Source: Sphingomonas sp. Root241
GTDB lineage: Bacteria; Pseudomonadota; Alphaproteobacteria; Sphingomonadales; Sphingomonadaceae
DNA: 64,000 bases
Assembly (NCBI RefSeq): GCF_001428865.1
Contig: NZ_LMIV01000003.1
Span: 189,742-253,741 of the forward strand
Direction of reading: 5' to 3'
Every line of letters begins with the position of its first letter. Position 1 is the stretch's first letter. The translations under genes were made by a program, and so were the position numbers. Shown in pieces: positions 35,143 through 43,184 of this stretch. The notes under the pieces were generated by a model, which made no database searches, had not been told where the DNA came from, and saw only the letters and a program-made list of their open reading frames with translations.

Positions 35143-38103
35143 GTGAGGGATTCCAGAAAGATGCGTAATGTTATCGCGCGCGGCATTTCGGCCGCGGCGC
35201 TCGCCGCTGCGTTGACGATCGGGTCGCCCGCGTCCGCACAGACCACTTCCACGCTGCAGGGTCATGTCGAGGGTGCCGCGCCGGGTGCGACGGTCACCGT
35301 CACCGACACCACGACGGGCCGCAAGGTCACCGCGACGGTCAATGCCGAGGGCAATTACGTCATCGTCGGCCTGCGCCCGAGCACCTATCAGGTGCAGCTG
35401 TCGACCGGCGGCGAGGCCGAGACGGTGGTCCTCCCCGTCGGCCAGACGGTGACCTATGATCTCGGCAGTGCCGCCGATACGGCGGGCACCGGCAACGAGA
35501 TCGTCGTCACCGGCACGCGCGATCGCACCGAGACGCGCACCGCCACGGTCTCGACCAACGTCAGCCAGGCGCAGATGGAAAATCTGCCGCAGAACGACCG
35601 CAACTTCCTCAACTTCGCGGCGCTCGCGCCGGGCGTGAACGTCTCACCGACCTCGGGCGCGCGGCGCGTGCAGGCAGGCGGTGTCAGCGCCGACAACATC
35701 AACGTGTTCGTCGACGGCCTCAGCCTCAAGAACCCGATCAACCACGGCGGTGTCTCGGGGCAGAACTTCTCGCGGGGCAATCCCTTCCCGCAATCGGCGG
35801 TGCAGGAATTCAAGGTCGATACCCAGAACTTCAAGGCCGAGTACGAGCAGGCCGGTTCGGCGATCATCACTGCGGTCACCAAGACCGGCGGCAACGAATT
35901 CCACGGCGGCGCATTCGGCGAGTGGCAGCCTAAGTCGTTCATCGGGCGCCCCTATTTCGATCGTCCGGGCAACGCCAACAACCCGACCGGCGCCAACCCC
36001 AAGCCCGATTACAATCGCTGGCAATATGGCGCCGATCTCGGCGGCCCGATCATTGCGGACAAGCTGCACTTCTTCGCGGCGTTCGAGGCGACCGACCAGC
36101 GGCTGCCGTCGAGCAACGTCAATTTCTCGGCCGCGGACAATATCCCGCAGGCGATCATCAGCCAGTATAACGGCAGCTATGCCCAGAGCTTCAAGCAGCG
36201 GCTCTATTTCGGCAAGCTGACCGGATTCCTGACTGAGAAGGACACGGTCAACGCCAGCATTTTCCTGCGCCGGGAGAACAATCTCGCCGATTATGGCGGC
36301 AATTCGGTTCCCGAGCACGGGCGTGAGCTGACCAGCGACATCGACGTCTACCAGGTCGAATGGGCGCATCGCGGCGACAGCTGGCTCAACGAGTTCACCG
36401 TCGCGTACAACACCGTCGCCAACGGCACGCCGCGCACCGGTGACGGTCCCGAGATCGTGCTCACCCGCAATCCGGTCCCGAGCGGCAGCGAAGTCGCGTT
36501 CCTGGGCACCAACAGCTTCGTCCAGAACGACAACCAGAAGACCTTCACCGTCAAGAACAACACCACCTTCTTCGGCGGCGATCACGTCTTCAAGCTCGGC
36601 GGCAAGGTGACCTTCAGCCAGTATAAGCGGCTCGAGGATTCGCGGAGCAACGGCACCTATTACTTCAACGCCGGCACCTATACCGGCTTCGCCAACCAGG
36701 TTCCGACGGGCGCCAGCGTCTCGACAGTGGCGGTGCAGCCGGCAACCGCGAACAATACCCAGATCGGCCTGTTCATCCAGGATGACTGGACGCCCGACGA
36801 GCACTGGACCTTCAACCTCGGCCTGCGCTGGGATCTCGAGACCAACGCCAAGAACGAGAATTTCGTAACCCCGGCCAAGGTCGCCGCGGCGCTGGTCAAC
36901 TATCCGGGCTGGAAGGCGGCGGGGATCAACCCGGGCGATTATATCTCTACCGGCGAGAACCGTTCGCCCGAATGGCTGGCCTTCCAGCCCCGCCTCGGCG
37001 TCAGCTATGACGTGAACGGCGATCGCGACCTGATCTTCTTCGCCGGCGCCGGCCGCTATTACGATCGTCCGCTGTTCATCACCGCGGGCATCGAGACGAT
37101 CAAGAACTATTATCAGTCGATCACAAATGTCGCGTTCTGCCAAGGCACCGGCTATGGCGGCGCCAACCCGGCGCCGGGCAATTGCGTCAACTGGAACGAG
37201 GCGTATCGCGATCCGGACAATCTGCGCGCGCTCGCGATCGCGCAGGGAACCGGCGGCGACGTCTGGCTGCTCAACAACGATACCAAGCTGCCCTTCTCGG
37301 ACCAGTTCAACATCGGTATCCGCAAGCGGTTCGGGCAGATCCAGACCTCGCTGACCTATTCGCACATCCGCAGCCACAACATCTTCCAGTTCGTGCGTGG
37401 CAACCGTCTCCCGAACGGCAGCTACACGTCGCAGGGTGATCAGTGGATCGAGGACAACTTCCCCGCGGCCGGCCAGCTTCCCGGCTTTCAGGGCAAGCTG
37501 AACATCGGCTCGAACGATGGCGATGCGGTCTATAACGCGATCTACATCACTGCGGAGAAGCCGTTCACGGCGAATGCGAAATGGGGCTTCACGGCGTCGC
37601 TGACGCTGCAGGCGCCGCGCACCAACGTCGCGCAGGAGCTCGGCTCGGACGAGTTCTACAACGGTCCGCGTCAGGATGCCTATGGCTGGCAGTGGGTCAA
37701 CGGCACCGAGCGCTATCGCTTCGTCGGCACCGGTCTGTTCCGCGGTCCGTTCGACACCGTGCTCTCGGGCACACTGACGCTCGGTTCGGGTCCGGCCTTC
37801 GGCAACATCATCTTCAAGGCCAATCCGCCGGAGAATGCGTGCTGCTACGGCAATATGGGCGGCGTGTTCTTCCCGAAGGAGACCTTCGCCTATTCGAACC
37901 TCGATCTGCGCGTCGCGAAGAACTTCCACCTGCCCTGGGGGCATGATTTCGAAGTCAGCTTCGCGGCGTTCAACGTGTTCGATACGGTCAACCGCAATTA
38001 TTCCGCCTGGGGCGCCGGCAGCGGCGAGAACCCGACGTTCGAAGAGAACGGCACGGTCGGCAACGCCCGCAGCTTCCAAGTCGGAGCCAAGTACCGCTTC
38101 TAA
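35143..38103 (+). CDS. TonB-dependent receptor with N-terminal carboxypeptidase-regulatory-like domain (Oar-like)
   Basis: 986 aa. The signal peptide ends near residue 33 (GSPASAQ). A carboxypeptidase-regulatory-like beta-sandwich at ~35-100 (LQGHVEGAAPGATVTVTDTTTGRK) is followed by a plug at ~115-240 (VVTGTRDRTETRTATVSTNV, FKVDTQNFKAEYEQAGSAII) and a large barrel ending FQVGAKYRF. The GTG at 35143 has GGGGAGGA upstream; an ATG six codons later is possible. The substrate is probably a plant or microbial glycan used with the downstream GH43 and the co-regulated GH3/GH144 enzymes (inference). A strong terminator follows. Confidence 0.9.
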   Translation: MRDSRKMRNVIARGISAAALAAALTIGSPASAQTTSTLQGHVEGAAPGATVTVTDTTTGRKVTATVNAEGNYVIVGLRPSTYQVQLSTGGEAETVVLPVGQTVTYDLGSAADTAGTGNEIVVTGTRDRTETRTATVSTNVSQAQMENLPQNDRNFLNFAALAPGVNVSPTSGARRVQAGGVSADNINVFVDGLSLKNPINHGGVSGQNFSRGNPFPQSAVQEFKVDTQNFKAEYEQAGSAIITAVTKTGGNEFHGGAFGEWQPKSFIGRPYFDRPGNANNPTGANPKPDYNRWQYGADLGGPIIADKLHFFAAFEATDQRLPSSNVNFSAADNIPQAIISQYNGSYAQSFKQRLYFGKLTGFLTEKDTVNASIFLRRENNLADYGGNSVPEHGRELTSDIDVYQVEWAHRGDSWLNEFTVAYNTVANGTPRTGDGPEIVLTRNPVPSGSEVAFLGTNSFVQNDNQKTFTVKNNTTFFGGDHVFKLGGKVTFSQYKRLEDSRSNGTYYFNAGTYTGFANQVPTGASVSTVAVQPATANNTQIGLFIQDDWTPDEHWTFNLGLRWDLETNAKNENFVTPAKVAAALVNYPGWKAAGINPGDYISTGENRSPEWLAFQPRLGVSYDVNGDRDLIFFAGAGRYYDRPLFITAGIETIKNYYQSITNVAFCQGTGYGGANPAPGNCVNWNEAYRDPDNLRALAIAQGTGGDVWLLNNDTKLPFSDQFNIGIRKRFGQIQTSLTYSHIRSHNIFQFVRGNRLPNGSYTSQGDQWIEDNFPAAGQLPGFQGKLNIGSNDGDAVYNAIYITAEKPFTANAKWGFTASLTLQAPRTNVAQELGSDEFYNGPRQDAYGWQWVNGTERYRFVGTGLFRGPFDTVLSGTLTLGSGPAFGNIIFKANPPENACCYGNMGGVFFPKETFAYSNLDLRVAKNFHLPWGHDFEVSFAAFNVFDTVNRNYSAWGAGSGENPTFEENGTVGNARSFQVGAKYRF

Positions 38104-38125
38104 GTCCCCCTTTGAAGCGAACCAC

Positions 38126-38158
38126 TCGGGGGAGGGAGGCATTCCTCCCCCGATTTTT
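38126..38158 (+). terminator. Intrinsic terminator after the Oar-like TonB receptor
   Basis: A perfect 10-bp stem TCGGGGGAGG (38126-38135) / CCTCCCCCGA (38144-38153) with an 8-base loop is followed by five T. This is the clearest Rho-independent terminator in the window. The DUF6445 gene begins 12 bp later, so its expression depends on read-through or another promoter. Confidence 0.88.
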
Positions 38159-38170
38159 GTATCAGGTCGC

Positions 38171-38848
38171 ATGAAGCCCGAACTTCGCCGCTTCGGAACC
38201 AGCCAGAGCCCGGTCGTGGTGATCGACGGGTTCAGCGGCGATGCGCAGGCGGTGATCGACGTCGCCGCGGCGCTCGCCCCGTTCCCGTCGAGCGCGGGCA
38301 CCTACTATCCGGGACTTCGCCGCATTCTGTCCGAGCGTAATCTCGATGCCTGGCATTATGTCGAGAGGCTATTGGACACCGTGGCGCCGTTCCTCGGCGG
38401 CGCCTTCGATTTTGTCCGCTTCGACTTGCTCGAGGCGAGCTTCTCGATGGTCACCGCACCACCCGAAACGCTGGGGCCGGCGCAGCGTGCGCCGCATTTC
38501 GACTCCGCCGATCCCGATTACGTCGCGATCCTCCATTATCTCGCCGACACGCCCGGCACCGCCTTCTACCGCCAGCGATCGACCGGCATCGAGGCGATCA
38601 CCGAGGCCAATCGCGATGCCTTCGTCGCAGCCGCCCGGCGCGAGAGCCCGGCACTCACCGGCTATACCAACGGCTCGAACGATCATTTCGAGCAGATCGG
38701 CAGGGTCGAGGGCCATGCCGACCGGCTCGCCATCTACCAGGGCCGGCTGCTCCATTCGGGGCTGATCCCCGAGGGGTTCGACTTCAGTGCCGATCCGCGC
38801 CGCGGCCGGCTCACCGCCAATCTGTTCGTCAAAGGATATCGCGCATGA
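38171..38848 (+). CDS. DUF6445 family protein, putative Fe(II)/2-oxoglutarate-type oxygenase
   Basis: 225 aa, no signal peptide. It resembles the DUF6445 proteins found beside TonB receptors and halogenase homologues in sphingomonads. H109-x-D111 (PHFDSADPDYVAILHYL), H195 (RLLHSGLIP) and R213 (GRLTANLFV) occur in the order and spacing of the 2OG oxygenase facial triad and 2OG-binding arginine. That suggests a cytoplasmic hydroxylase-type fold; the activity is inference. It is coupled to the GH43 gene (ATGA). The ATG at 38171 lies just after the receptor terminator. Confidence 0.75.
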   Translation: MKPELRRFGTSQSPVVVIDGFSGDAQAVIDVAAALAPFPSSAGTYYPGLRRILSERNLDAWHYVERLLDTVAPFLGGAFDFVRFDLLEASFSMVTAPPETLGPAQRAPHFDSADPDYVAILHYLADTPGTAFYRQRSTGIEAITEANRDAFVAAARRESPALTGYTNGSNDHFEQIGRVEGHADRLAIYQGRLLHSGLIPEGFDFSADPRRGRLTANLFVKGYRA

Positions 38849-40650
38849 TCCGCGCCAGTCTCTGCCTTGCCGCACTTGGCCTCACGGGTAGCGCCGCCGC
38901 CCAGCCGGCCAAGCGGACCTGGATCAATCCGATCGATCTCGATTACCGCTACAATTTCGAGCAGATCAACGACAACGCCTCCTACCGCACCGGCGCGGAT
39001 CCCGCGATCGTGCGGCACAAGGGCGCCTATTACCTGTTCCAGACGCTGGCCGACGGCTATTGGCGTTCGACCGACCTGATCGACTGGACCTTCGTGCACC
39101 CGAGCCGCTGGCCGTTCGACAGCATCGTCGCGCCCGCCGCCTGGTCCGATGGCGAGCGAATCGTCCTCCAGCCCTCGATGATGGAGCCCGAATCGATCCT
39201 CGTCACCGACGCGCCCGAGACCGGCAGGCTCGACTTCCTCGTCCGCCGCATGCCGCCGCTCCCCGGCGCGACCAACAAGGCGCCCGAGGAGATGAAGCCC
39301 GGCGAGATCGGCCCCGGCCCCTGGGACCCGGCGCTGTTCAAGGACGATGACGGCCAATGGTATCTCTATTGGGGCTCGTCGAACGTCTTTCCGATGTACG
39401 GCGCGAAGATCGCGTTCGACGGCGGCAAGCTCATCTACCAGACCAATGCCAGGCCGATGCTTAGCCTGCATCCCGATCTCCACGGCTGGGAGCGCTTCGG
39501 TCAGGACCATTGCGCCTGCTGGGCGCCCGGCAAGCCGAGCCCCTCGTACATGGAGGGCGCCTGGATGACCAAGCAAGGCGGGCGATACTATCTCCAATAC
39601 GGCGCGCCCGGATCGGAGTTCAACGCCTATGCCAACGGCACTTATGTGTCGGAAAGCCCGCTCGGGCCCTTCACCTATGCGCCGTGGAATCCGGTCGCCT
39701 ATCGCCCCGGCGGCTTCGCGCAGGGCGTCGGCCACGGCTCGACCTTCCAGGACCGCCACGGCAACTGGTGGAACAGCGGCACCAGCTGGATCGGCTATAA
39801 CTGGGGCATGGAGCGCCGGATCGTGATGTATCCGACACGCTTCTACCCCGACGGCCAGATGGCAGCCTCGTCACGCTTCGGCGATTTCCCGCATTTCGCC
39901 GCGACGTCGAAGGTCGACGACCCCGAGAGCCTGTTCACCGGCTGGATGCTGCTCTCGTACAGGAAGCCGGCAAGCGCCTCGACCACGATGGGTGAATTCG
40001 CGGCCGACCGCGTCACCGACGAGAATCCGCGCACCTTCTGGGTCGCGGGCGCCAACAAGGCCGGCGAGACGCTGGCGGTGGATCTCAGCGCGGCCAAGAC
40101 CCTGCGCGCGATCCAGGTCAATTTCGCCGACTACAAGTCCGCTCGCTTCGCCGACGCGCCGGACATCTACACCGAGTTCGAGCTCCAGTCCTCGCTCGAC
40201 GGCCAGACCTGGTCGCCGCTCGCCAGGACCGAAGGTCCGCGCCGCGATCGCCCCAACGCCTATCTCGAACTGCACGCGCCGGTGAAGGCGCGCTATGTCC
40301 GCTACGTCCACGGCCATGTCGGCGCGGCGAACCTCGCGATCAGCGACATCCGCGTGTTCGGCTCGGCGGGCGGCAAGCCCCCCGCGATGCCCGCGGGAAT
40401 TACCGCAAAGCGCGGCACCGACCAGCGCAACGCGCATATCGCCTGGAAGCCGGTGAAGGGCGCGGTCGGGTACAACGTGCTCTGGGGCATCCGCCCCGAT
40501 CGCCTGACGCTCAGCTATCAGCGCTGGGCCGACCAGGGCACGACCCTCGAACTGCGCGCGCTCAATGTCGGGCAGGGTTATTGGGTCGCGGTAGAGGCGT
40601 TCGACGAGAACGGTGTGTCCACGCGGTCAAGGCCGGTCCGGCTCCCGTAG
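38845..40650 (+). CDS. GH43-family glycosidase with F5/8C (discoidin) and FnIII domains
   Basis: 601 aa with a signal peptide (to ~residue 20, GSAAAQ). The GH43 propeller at ~25-370 shows the base D52 (GADPAIV), middle Asp D161 (PWDPALF) and acid E237 (YMEGAW). Residues ~385-505 form an F5/8 type C carbohydrate-binding-like domain (ENPRTFWVAGANKAGETLAVDL...YVRYVHGHV). Residues ~510-600 form an FnIII domain (AHIAWKPVKGAVGYNVLWG). GH43 enzymes act on arabinose-, xylose- or galactose-containing glycans; the exact bond is not evident. The accessory domains suggest binding of a polymer. Confidence 0.88.
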   Translation: MIRASLCLAALGLTGSAAAQPAKRTWINPIDLDYRYNFEQINDNASYRTGADPAIVRHKGAYYLFQTLADGYWRSTDLIDWTFVHPSRWPFDSIVAPAAWSDGERIVLQPSMMEPESILVTDAPETGRLDFLVRRMPPLPGATNKAPEEMKPGEIGPGPWDPALFKDDDGQWYLYWGSSNVFPMYGAKIAFDGGKLIYQTNARPMLSLHPDLHGWERFGQDHCACWAPGKPSPSYMEGAWMTKQGGRYYLQYGAPGSEFNAYANGTYVSESPLGPFTYAPWNPVAYRPGGFAQGVGHGSTFQDRHGNWWNSGTSWIGYNWGMERRIVMYPTRFYPDGQMAASSRFGDFPHFAATSKVDDPESLFTGWMLLSYRKPASASTTMGEFAADRVTDENPRTFWVAGANKAGETLAVDLSAAKTLRAIQVNFADYKSARFADAPDIYTEFELQSSLDGQTWSPLARTEGPRRDRPNAYLELHAPVKARYVRYVHGHVGAANLAISDIRVFGSAGGKPPAMPAGITAKRGTDQRNAHIAWKPVKGAVGYNVLWGIRPDRLTLSYQRWADQGTTLELRALNVGQGYWVAVEAFDENGVSTRSRPVRLP

Positions 40651-40693
40651 GCGACCGTTTGACGAGGCGGCGGACTCGCCTAGAAGCGACCTC

Positions 40694-41425
40694 GTGCCGG
40701 CTCTCCTCGAAATCTGCGTCGACGATTCCATCGGGCTCCGCGCGGCGATCGCCGGCGGCGCGGACCGGATCGAATTATGCTCCGCGCTGGAGCTAGGCGG
40801 CCTCACGCCTTCGGCCGCTCTGGTCGAGCAGGCGCTGCAAGCCGGCTGTCCCACCCACATGATGATCCGCCCCCGCGCGGGCAGCTTCGTGCTGGCCGAA
40901 GGCGAGGCGGAACTGATGGTCGAGGAGATCCGCATCGCGGTCTCGCGCGGAATCGCCGGGGTGGTGGTCGGCGCATTGCGGCCCGAGGGAGGGCTCGACC
41001 TCGACGCGCTGGCGCTCTTCCGCGATGCCGCGCGGGACGCCGCGATCGTGCTGCACCGCGCGATCGATCTGGTGCCCGATCCGGTCGGGGCAGTGCGCGA
41101 AGCCGCCGCGCTCGGCTATGACAGGATCCTCAGCTCGGGCGGCGCACCGACCGCGCTTCAGGGCATGGCGATACTCGCCGCGATGGTCGCCGAAGCAGGC
41201 CAGCGGCTGTCGATCATCGCCGGCTCGGGGGTCACTCCCGACAATGTCGCGCGCCTCGTCGCGGAGACGGGCGTGCGCGAGGTGCACGGATCCGCGAGCG
41301 CTCCCGGCGCCGAACCCGATGCCGCAGTGCTGCGGCTCGGCTTCGCCACCGGCCCGCGCCGCCAGACGGACAGGAGGATCGTCGCGCAACTGCGCACGGC
41401 GCTCTCGGAACAGGAGACAGCATGA
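40694..41425 (+). CDS. cutC: CutC family protein
   Basis: 243 aa, a TIM-barrel of the CutC family. Typical blocks are LEICVDDSIGLRAAIAGGADRIELCSAL at the N-terminus, HMMIRPRAGSF, GVVVGALRPEGGLD and LHRAIDLVPDP. The family was first linked to copper homeostasis, but the role is unsettled; homologues often stand in glycosidase operons, as here. A GTG start at 40694 was chosen because it opens directly at the conserved N-terminus; the upstream frame has no family sequence. Its end overlaps the glycosylasparaginase start (ATGA). Confidence 0.88.
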   Translation: MPALLEICVDDSIGLRAAIAGGADRIELCSALELGGLTPSAALVEQALQAGCPTHMMIRPRAGSFVLAEGEAELMVEEIRIAVSRGIAGVVVGALRPEGGLDLDALALFRDAARDAAIVLHRAIDLVPDPVGAVREAAALGYDRILSSGGAPTALQGMAILAAMVAEAGQRLSIIAGSGVTPDNVARLVAETGVREVHGSASAPGAEPDAAVLRLGFATGPRRQTDRRIVAQLRTALSEQETA

Positions 41426-42429
41426 ACGAAACCCTCTCGCGGCGCGGTGCGCTGGGTCTTGGCGCAGCGGCCACACTTGCCGTGGGCGCGGCCAGGGCCG
41501 CCGTCGCCGCCGATCCGGTCGCGATCGTCTCCACCTGGGATTTCGGCAGGGCCGCGAACGAAGCGGCTCTCGCACGCCTCAAGGCCGGCGGCACCGTGCT
41601 CGACGCCGTGGAGGCTGGGGCCAAGGTGCCTGAGGCCGATCCGACCAATCATTCGGTGGGCTATGGCGGCTATCCCGACCGCGACGGCCATGTGACGCTC
41701 GACGCGATCATCATGGACGAGGACGGCCGCGTCGGGGCGGTCGCCGCGCTCGAGGATGTCGTCCACGCGATCTCGGTCGCGCGGCTGGTCATGGAGAAGA
41801 CGCCGCACACCCTGCTCGTCGGCGAAGGCGCCACTCGCTTCGCGCTTGCCCAGGGCATGCAGCGCACCAAATTGCTGACGCCCGAGGCGGAAAAGGCGTG
41901 GCGCGAATGGCTCAAGACCGCGCATTATCAGCCCGTCGCCAATATCGAGAACCGCTTGCCCGGACCGCCGGGTTCGAGCCTCAACCACGATACGATCGGC
42001 ATCCTCGCGCGCGGCCTCGACGGCCATCTCGCGGCCGCCTGCACCACCTCGGGCATGGCCTTCAAGATGCGCGGCCGCGTCGGCGATTCGCCGCAGGCGG
42101 GGAGCGGCCTGTTTCTCGAGAAAGGTGTCGGCGCCGCCGCCTCCACCGGCGTCGGTGAGGAAGTGACCCGCATCGCCGGCACCGCCCGCGTCGTCGCCTC
42201 GATGCGTGCCGGCCTTTCGCCCCAGGCCGCCTGCGAGGAGGCAGTGAAGCACATCGCCAGGCTGCGCGGAGAAGCGATCAAGGGAATGCAGGTCGGCTTC
42301 CTCGCGCTCGGCCATGACGGCACGGTCGGCGCCTATGCGCTGCTCCCCGGCTTCACCTATGCCGTCACGCGCCATTCGGGCGCGGCGGAGGTGCTGCCCT
42401 CGGCCAGCCTGTTCGCCCAGCCGGGCTAG
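41422..42429 (+). CDS. N4-(beta-N-acetylglucosaminyl)-L-asparaginase (glycosylasparaginase, Ntn hydrolase)
   Basis: 335 aa with a Tat-like signal (SRRGALGLGAAATLAVGAARA). It belongs to the Ntn-hydrolase glycosylasparaginase family. The autocleavage/catalytic Thr is T191 in LNHDTIGI, and the substrate loop is MAFKMRGRVGDSPQAGSGLF. The precursor cuts itself before T191 to free the nucleophile. These enzymes split the GlcNAc-Asn bond left after glycoprotein degradation. Coupling with CutC and GH43 suggests a role in glycan or glycopeptide breakdown in the periplasm (inference). Confidence 0.9.
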   Translation: MNETLSRRGALGLGAAATLAVGAARAAVAADPVAIVSTWDFGRAANEAALARLKAGGTVLDAVEAGAKVPEADPTNHSVGYGGYPDRDGHVTLDAIIMDEDGRVGAVAALEDVVHAISVARLVMEKTPHTLLVGEGATRFALAQGMQRTKLLTPEAEKAWREWLKTAHYQPVANIENRLPGPPGSSLNHDTIGILARGLDGHLAAACTTSGMAFKMRGRVGDSPQAGSGLFLEKGVGAAASTGVGEEVTRIAGTARVVASMRAGLSPQAACEEAVKHIARLRGEAIKGMQVGFLALGHDGTVGAYALLPGFTYAVTRHSGAAEVLPSASLFAQPG

Positions 42430-42470
42430 GCTGCGACATTCGACAAACTGACTCCCCTCTCTGCTTGCAG

Positions 42471-42534
42471 AGCACCGGGCCGGTCATGCCCCCGGCATGA
42501 CCTAAACAGCGCGGGGCGCTGTTTACCCGGTGCT
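42471..42534. repeat. Perfect three-way-junction (cruciform-like) structured element
   Basis: Three nested perfect stems: outer AGCACCGGG (42471-42479) / CCCGGTGCT (42526-42534); inner GGTCATGCC (42482-42490) / GGCATGACC (42494-42502) with a CCC loop; inner TAAACAGCGC (42503-42512) / GCGCTGTTTA (42516-42525) with a GGG loop. All 28 pairs are Watson-Crick. It follows the glycosylasparaginase gene and may act as a terminator, a folded repeat of REP type or a small structured RNA. No T tract follows. Confidence 0.7.
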
Positions 42535-42595
42535 GGGCAGGGAGTGGGTGCGCGCGTCTGCGCGCCCAAAAGAATCTCCGAGCTGGCAGCAAAAT

Positions 42596-42662
42596 GGCAC
42601 CGGCCGGGGCATCGAACCCCAGCCGATGCCACCCACCCCTAACCCCTCCCTGCAGGGAGGGG
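42596..42662. repeat. Hairpin plus perfect 20-bp palindrome
   Basis: GGCACCGGCCGGGG (42596-42609) pairs with CCCCAGCCGATGCC (42617-42630) at 12 of 14 positions over a 7-base loop. It is followed by the perfect palindrome CCCCTCCCTGCAGGGAGGGG (42643-42662). Together with the element at 42471 they fill the 256-bp gap between glycosylasparaginase and the MerR gene. The boundary sequence GAATGCCGATAC at 42671-42682 resembles the end of the MITE-like element at 62768. Confidence 0.55.
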
Positions 42663-42685
42663 GAAGAGTCGAATGCCGATACAAC

Positions 42686-43111
42686 CTACACCTTGCCGAA
42701 TTTCGCGGATGCGCGCGGCGCGCGGCCGCGAACCGCCCCACGCAGGATGCGCTGGAAGGTCGGGCATTCCATGTGGCTGGGGGCAGGGCAGGCGGCGGCG
42801 TGGCGCAGCCCGTCGCGGATCGCGCCGAGCTTGCGGATCGTCGCATCGAGTTCGTCCGCCTTGGTGGCGAGCATCTGCCGATCGATCTGCGGCCCGCCCG
42901 GCCCGAACATTCCCGCAATCTCGTCGAGTGAGAAGCCGGCCGTGCGCCCCAGCGCGATCAACGCCAGCCGTTCGAGCACTTCGGCATCGTATAGCCGCCG
43001 CAGGCCGCGCCTGCCGATCGAGGCGATCAGCCCCTTCTCCTCATAGTGCCGCAGCGCCGAGGCGCGCACGCCTGAGCGCCGCGCCACTTCTGAAATATCG
43101 AGATCCCGCAC
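42686..43111 (-). CDS. MerR-family transcriptional regulator
   Basis: 141 aa. The N-terminal winged HTH (LDISEVARRSGVRASALRHYEEKGLIASIGRRG...RRLYDAEVLERLALIALGR) is typical of MerR. A dimerisation helix and a C-terminal Cys-bearing segment follow (ACPAPSHMECPTFQRIL). The start was set at GTG 43111, preceded by TTGAGG, because the longer frame (ATG 43153) would run through the operator. The gene is divergent from a methyltransferase whose promoter has the 19-bp spacer MerR proteins untwist. The two Cys residues could sense a metal or redox signal (inference). Confidence 0.85.
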   Translation of the reverse strand: MRDLDISEVARRSGVRASALRHYEEKGLIASIGRRGLRRLYDAEVLERLALIALGRTAGFSLDEIAGMFGPGGPQIDRQMLATKADELDATIRKLGAIRDGLRHAAACPAPSHMECPTFQRILRGAVRGRAPRASAKFGKV

Positions 43112-43115
43112 GCTA

Positions 43116-43146
43116 TTGACCTCAAGTCGACTTGAAGTGGCACAGT
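43116..43146 (+). promoter_or_regulatory. MerR-type promoter with 19-bp spacer and palindromic operator
   Basis: TTGACC (-35, 43116-43121), a 19-bp spacer (43122-43140) containing the perfect palindrome TCAAGTCGACTTGA (43122-43135), then CACAGT (-10 position, 43141-43146). The over-long spacer with a dyad between the hexamers is the classic MerR arrangement. It drives the methyltransferase gene at 43185. Confidence 0.78.
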
Positions 43147-43184
43147 GCGGCATCCAACCGCGAATCGCAAGCAGGAGGTAGGAA

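Noticed and set aside
42596..42630. tRNA-like 3' end (GGGGTTCGATGCCCC on the minus strand)
   Set aside because: Only a T-arm-like hairpin is present; no matching acceptor 5' strand, D arm or anticodon arm could be found. Treated as a hairpin repeat.
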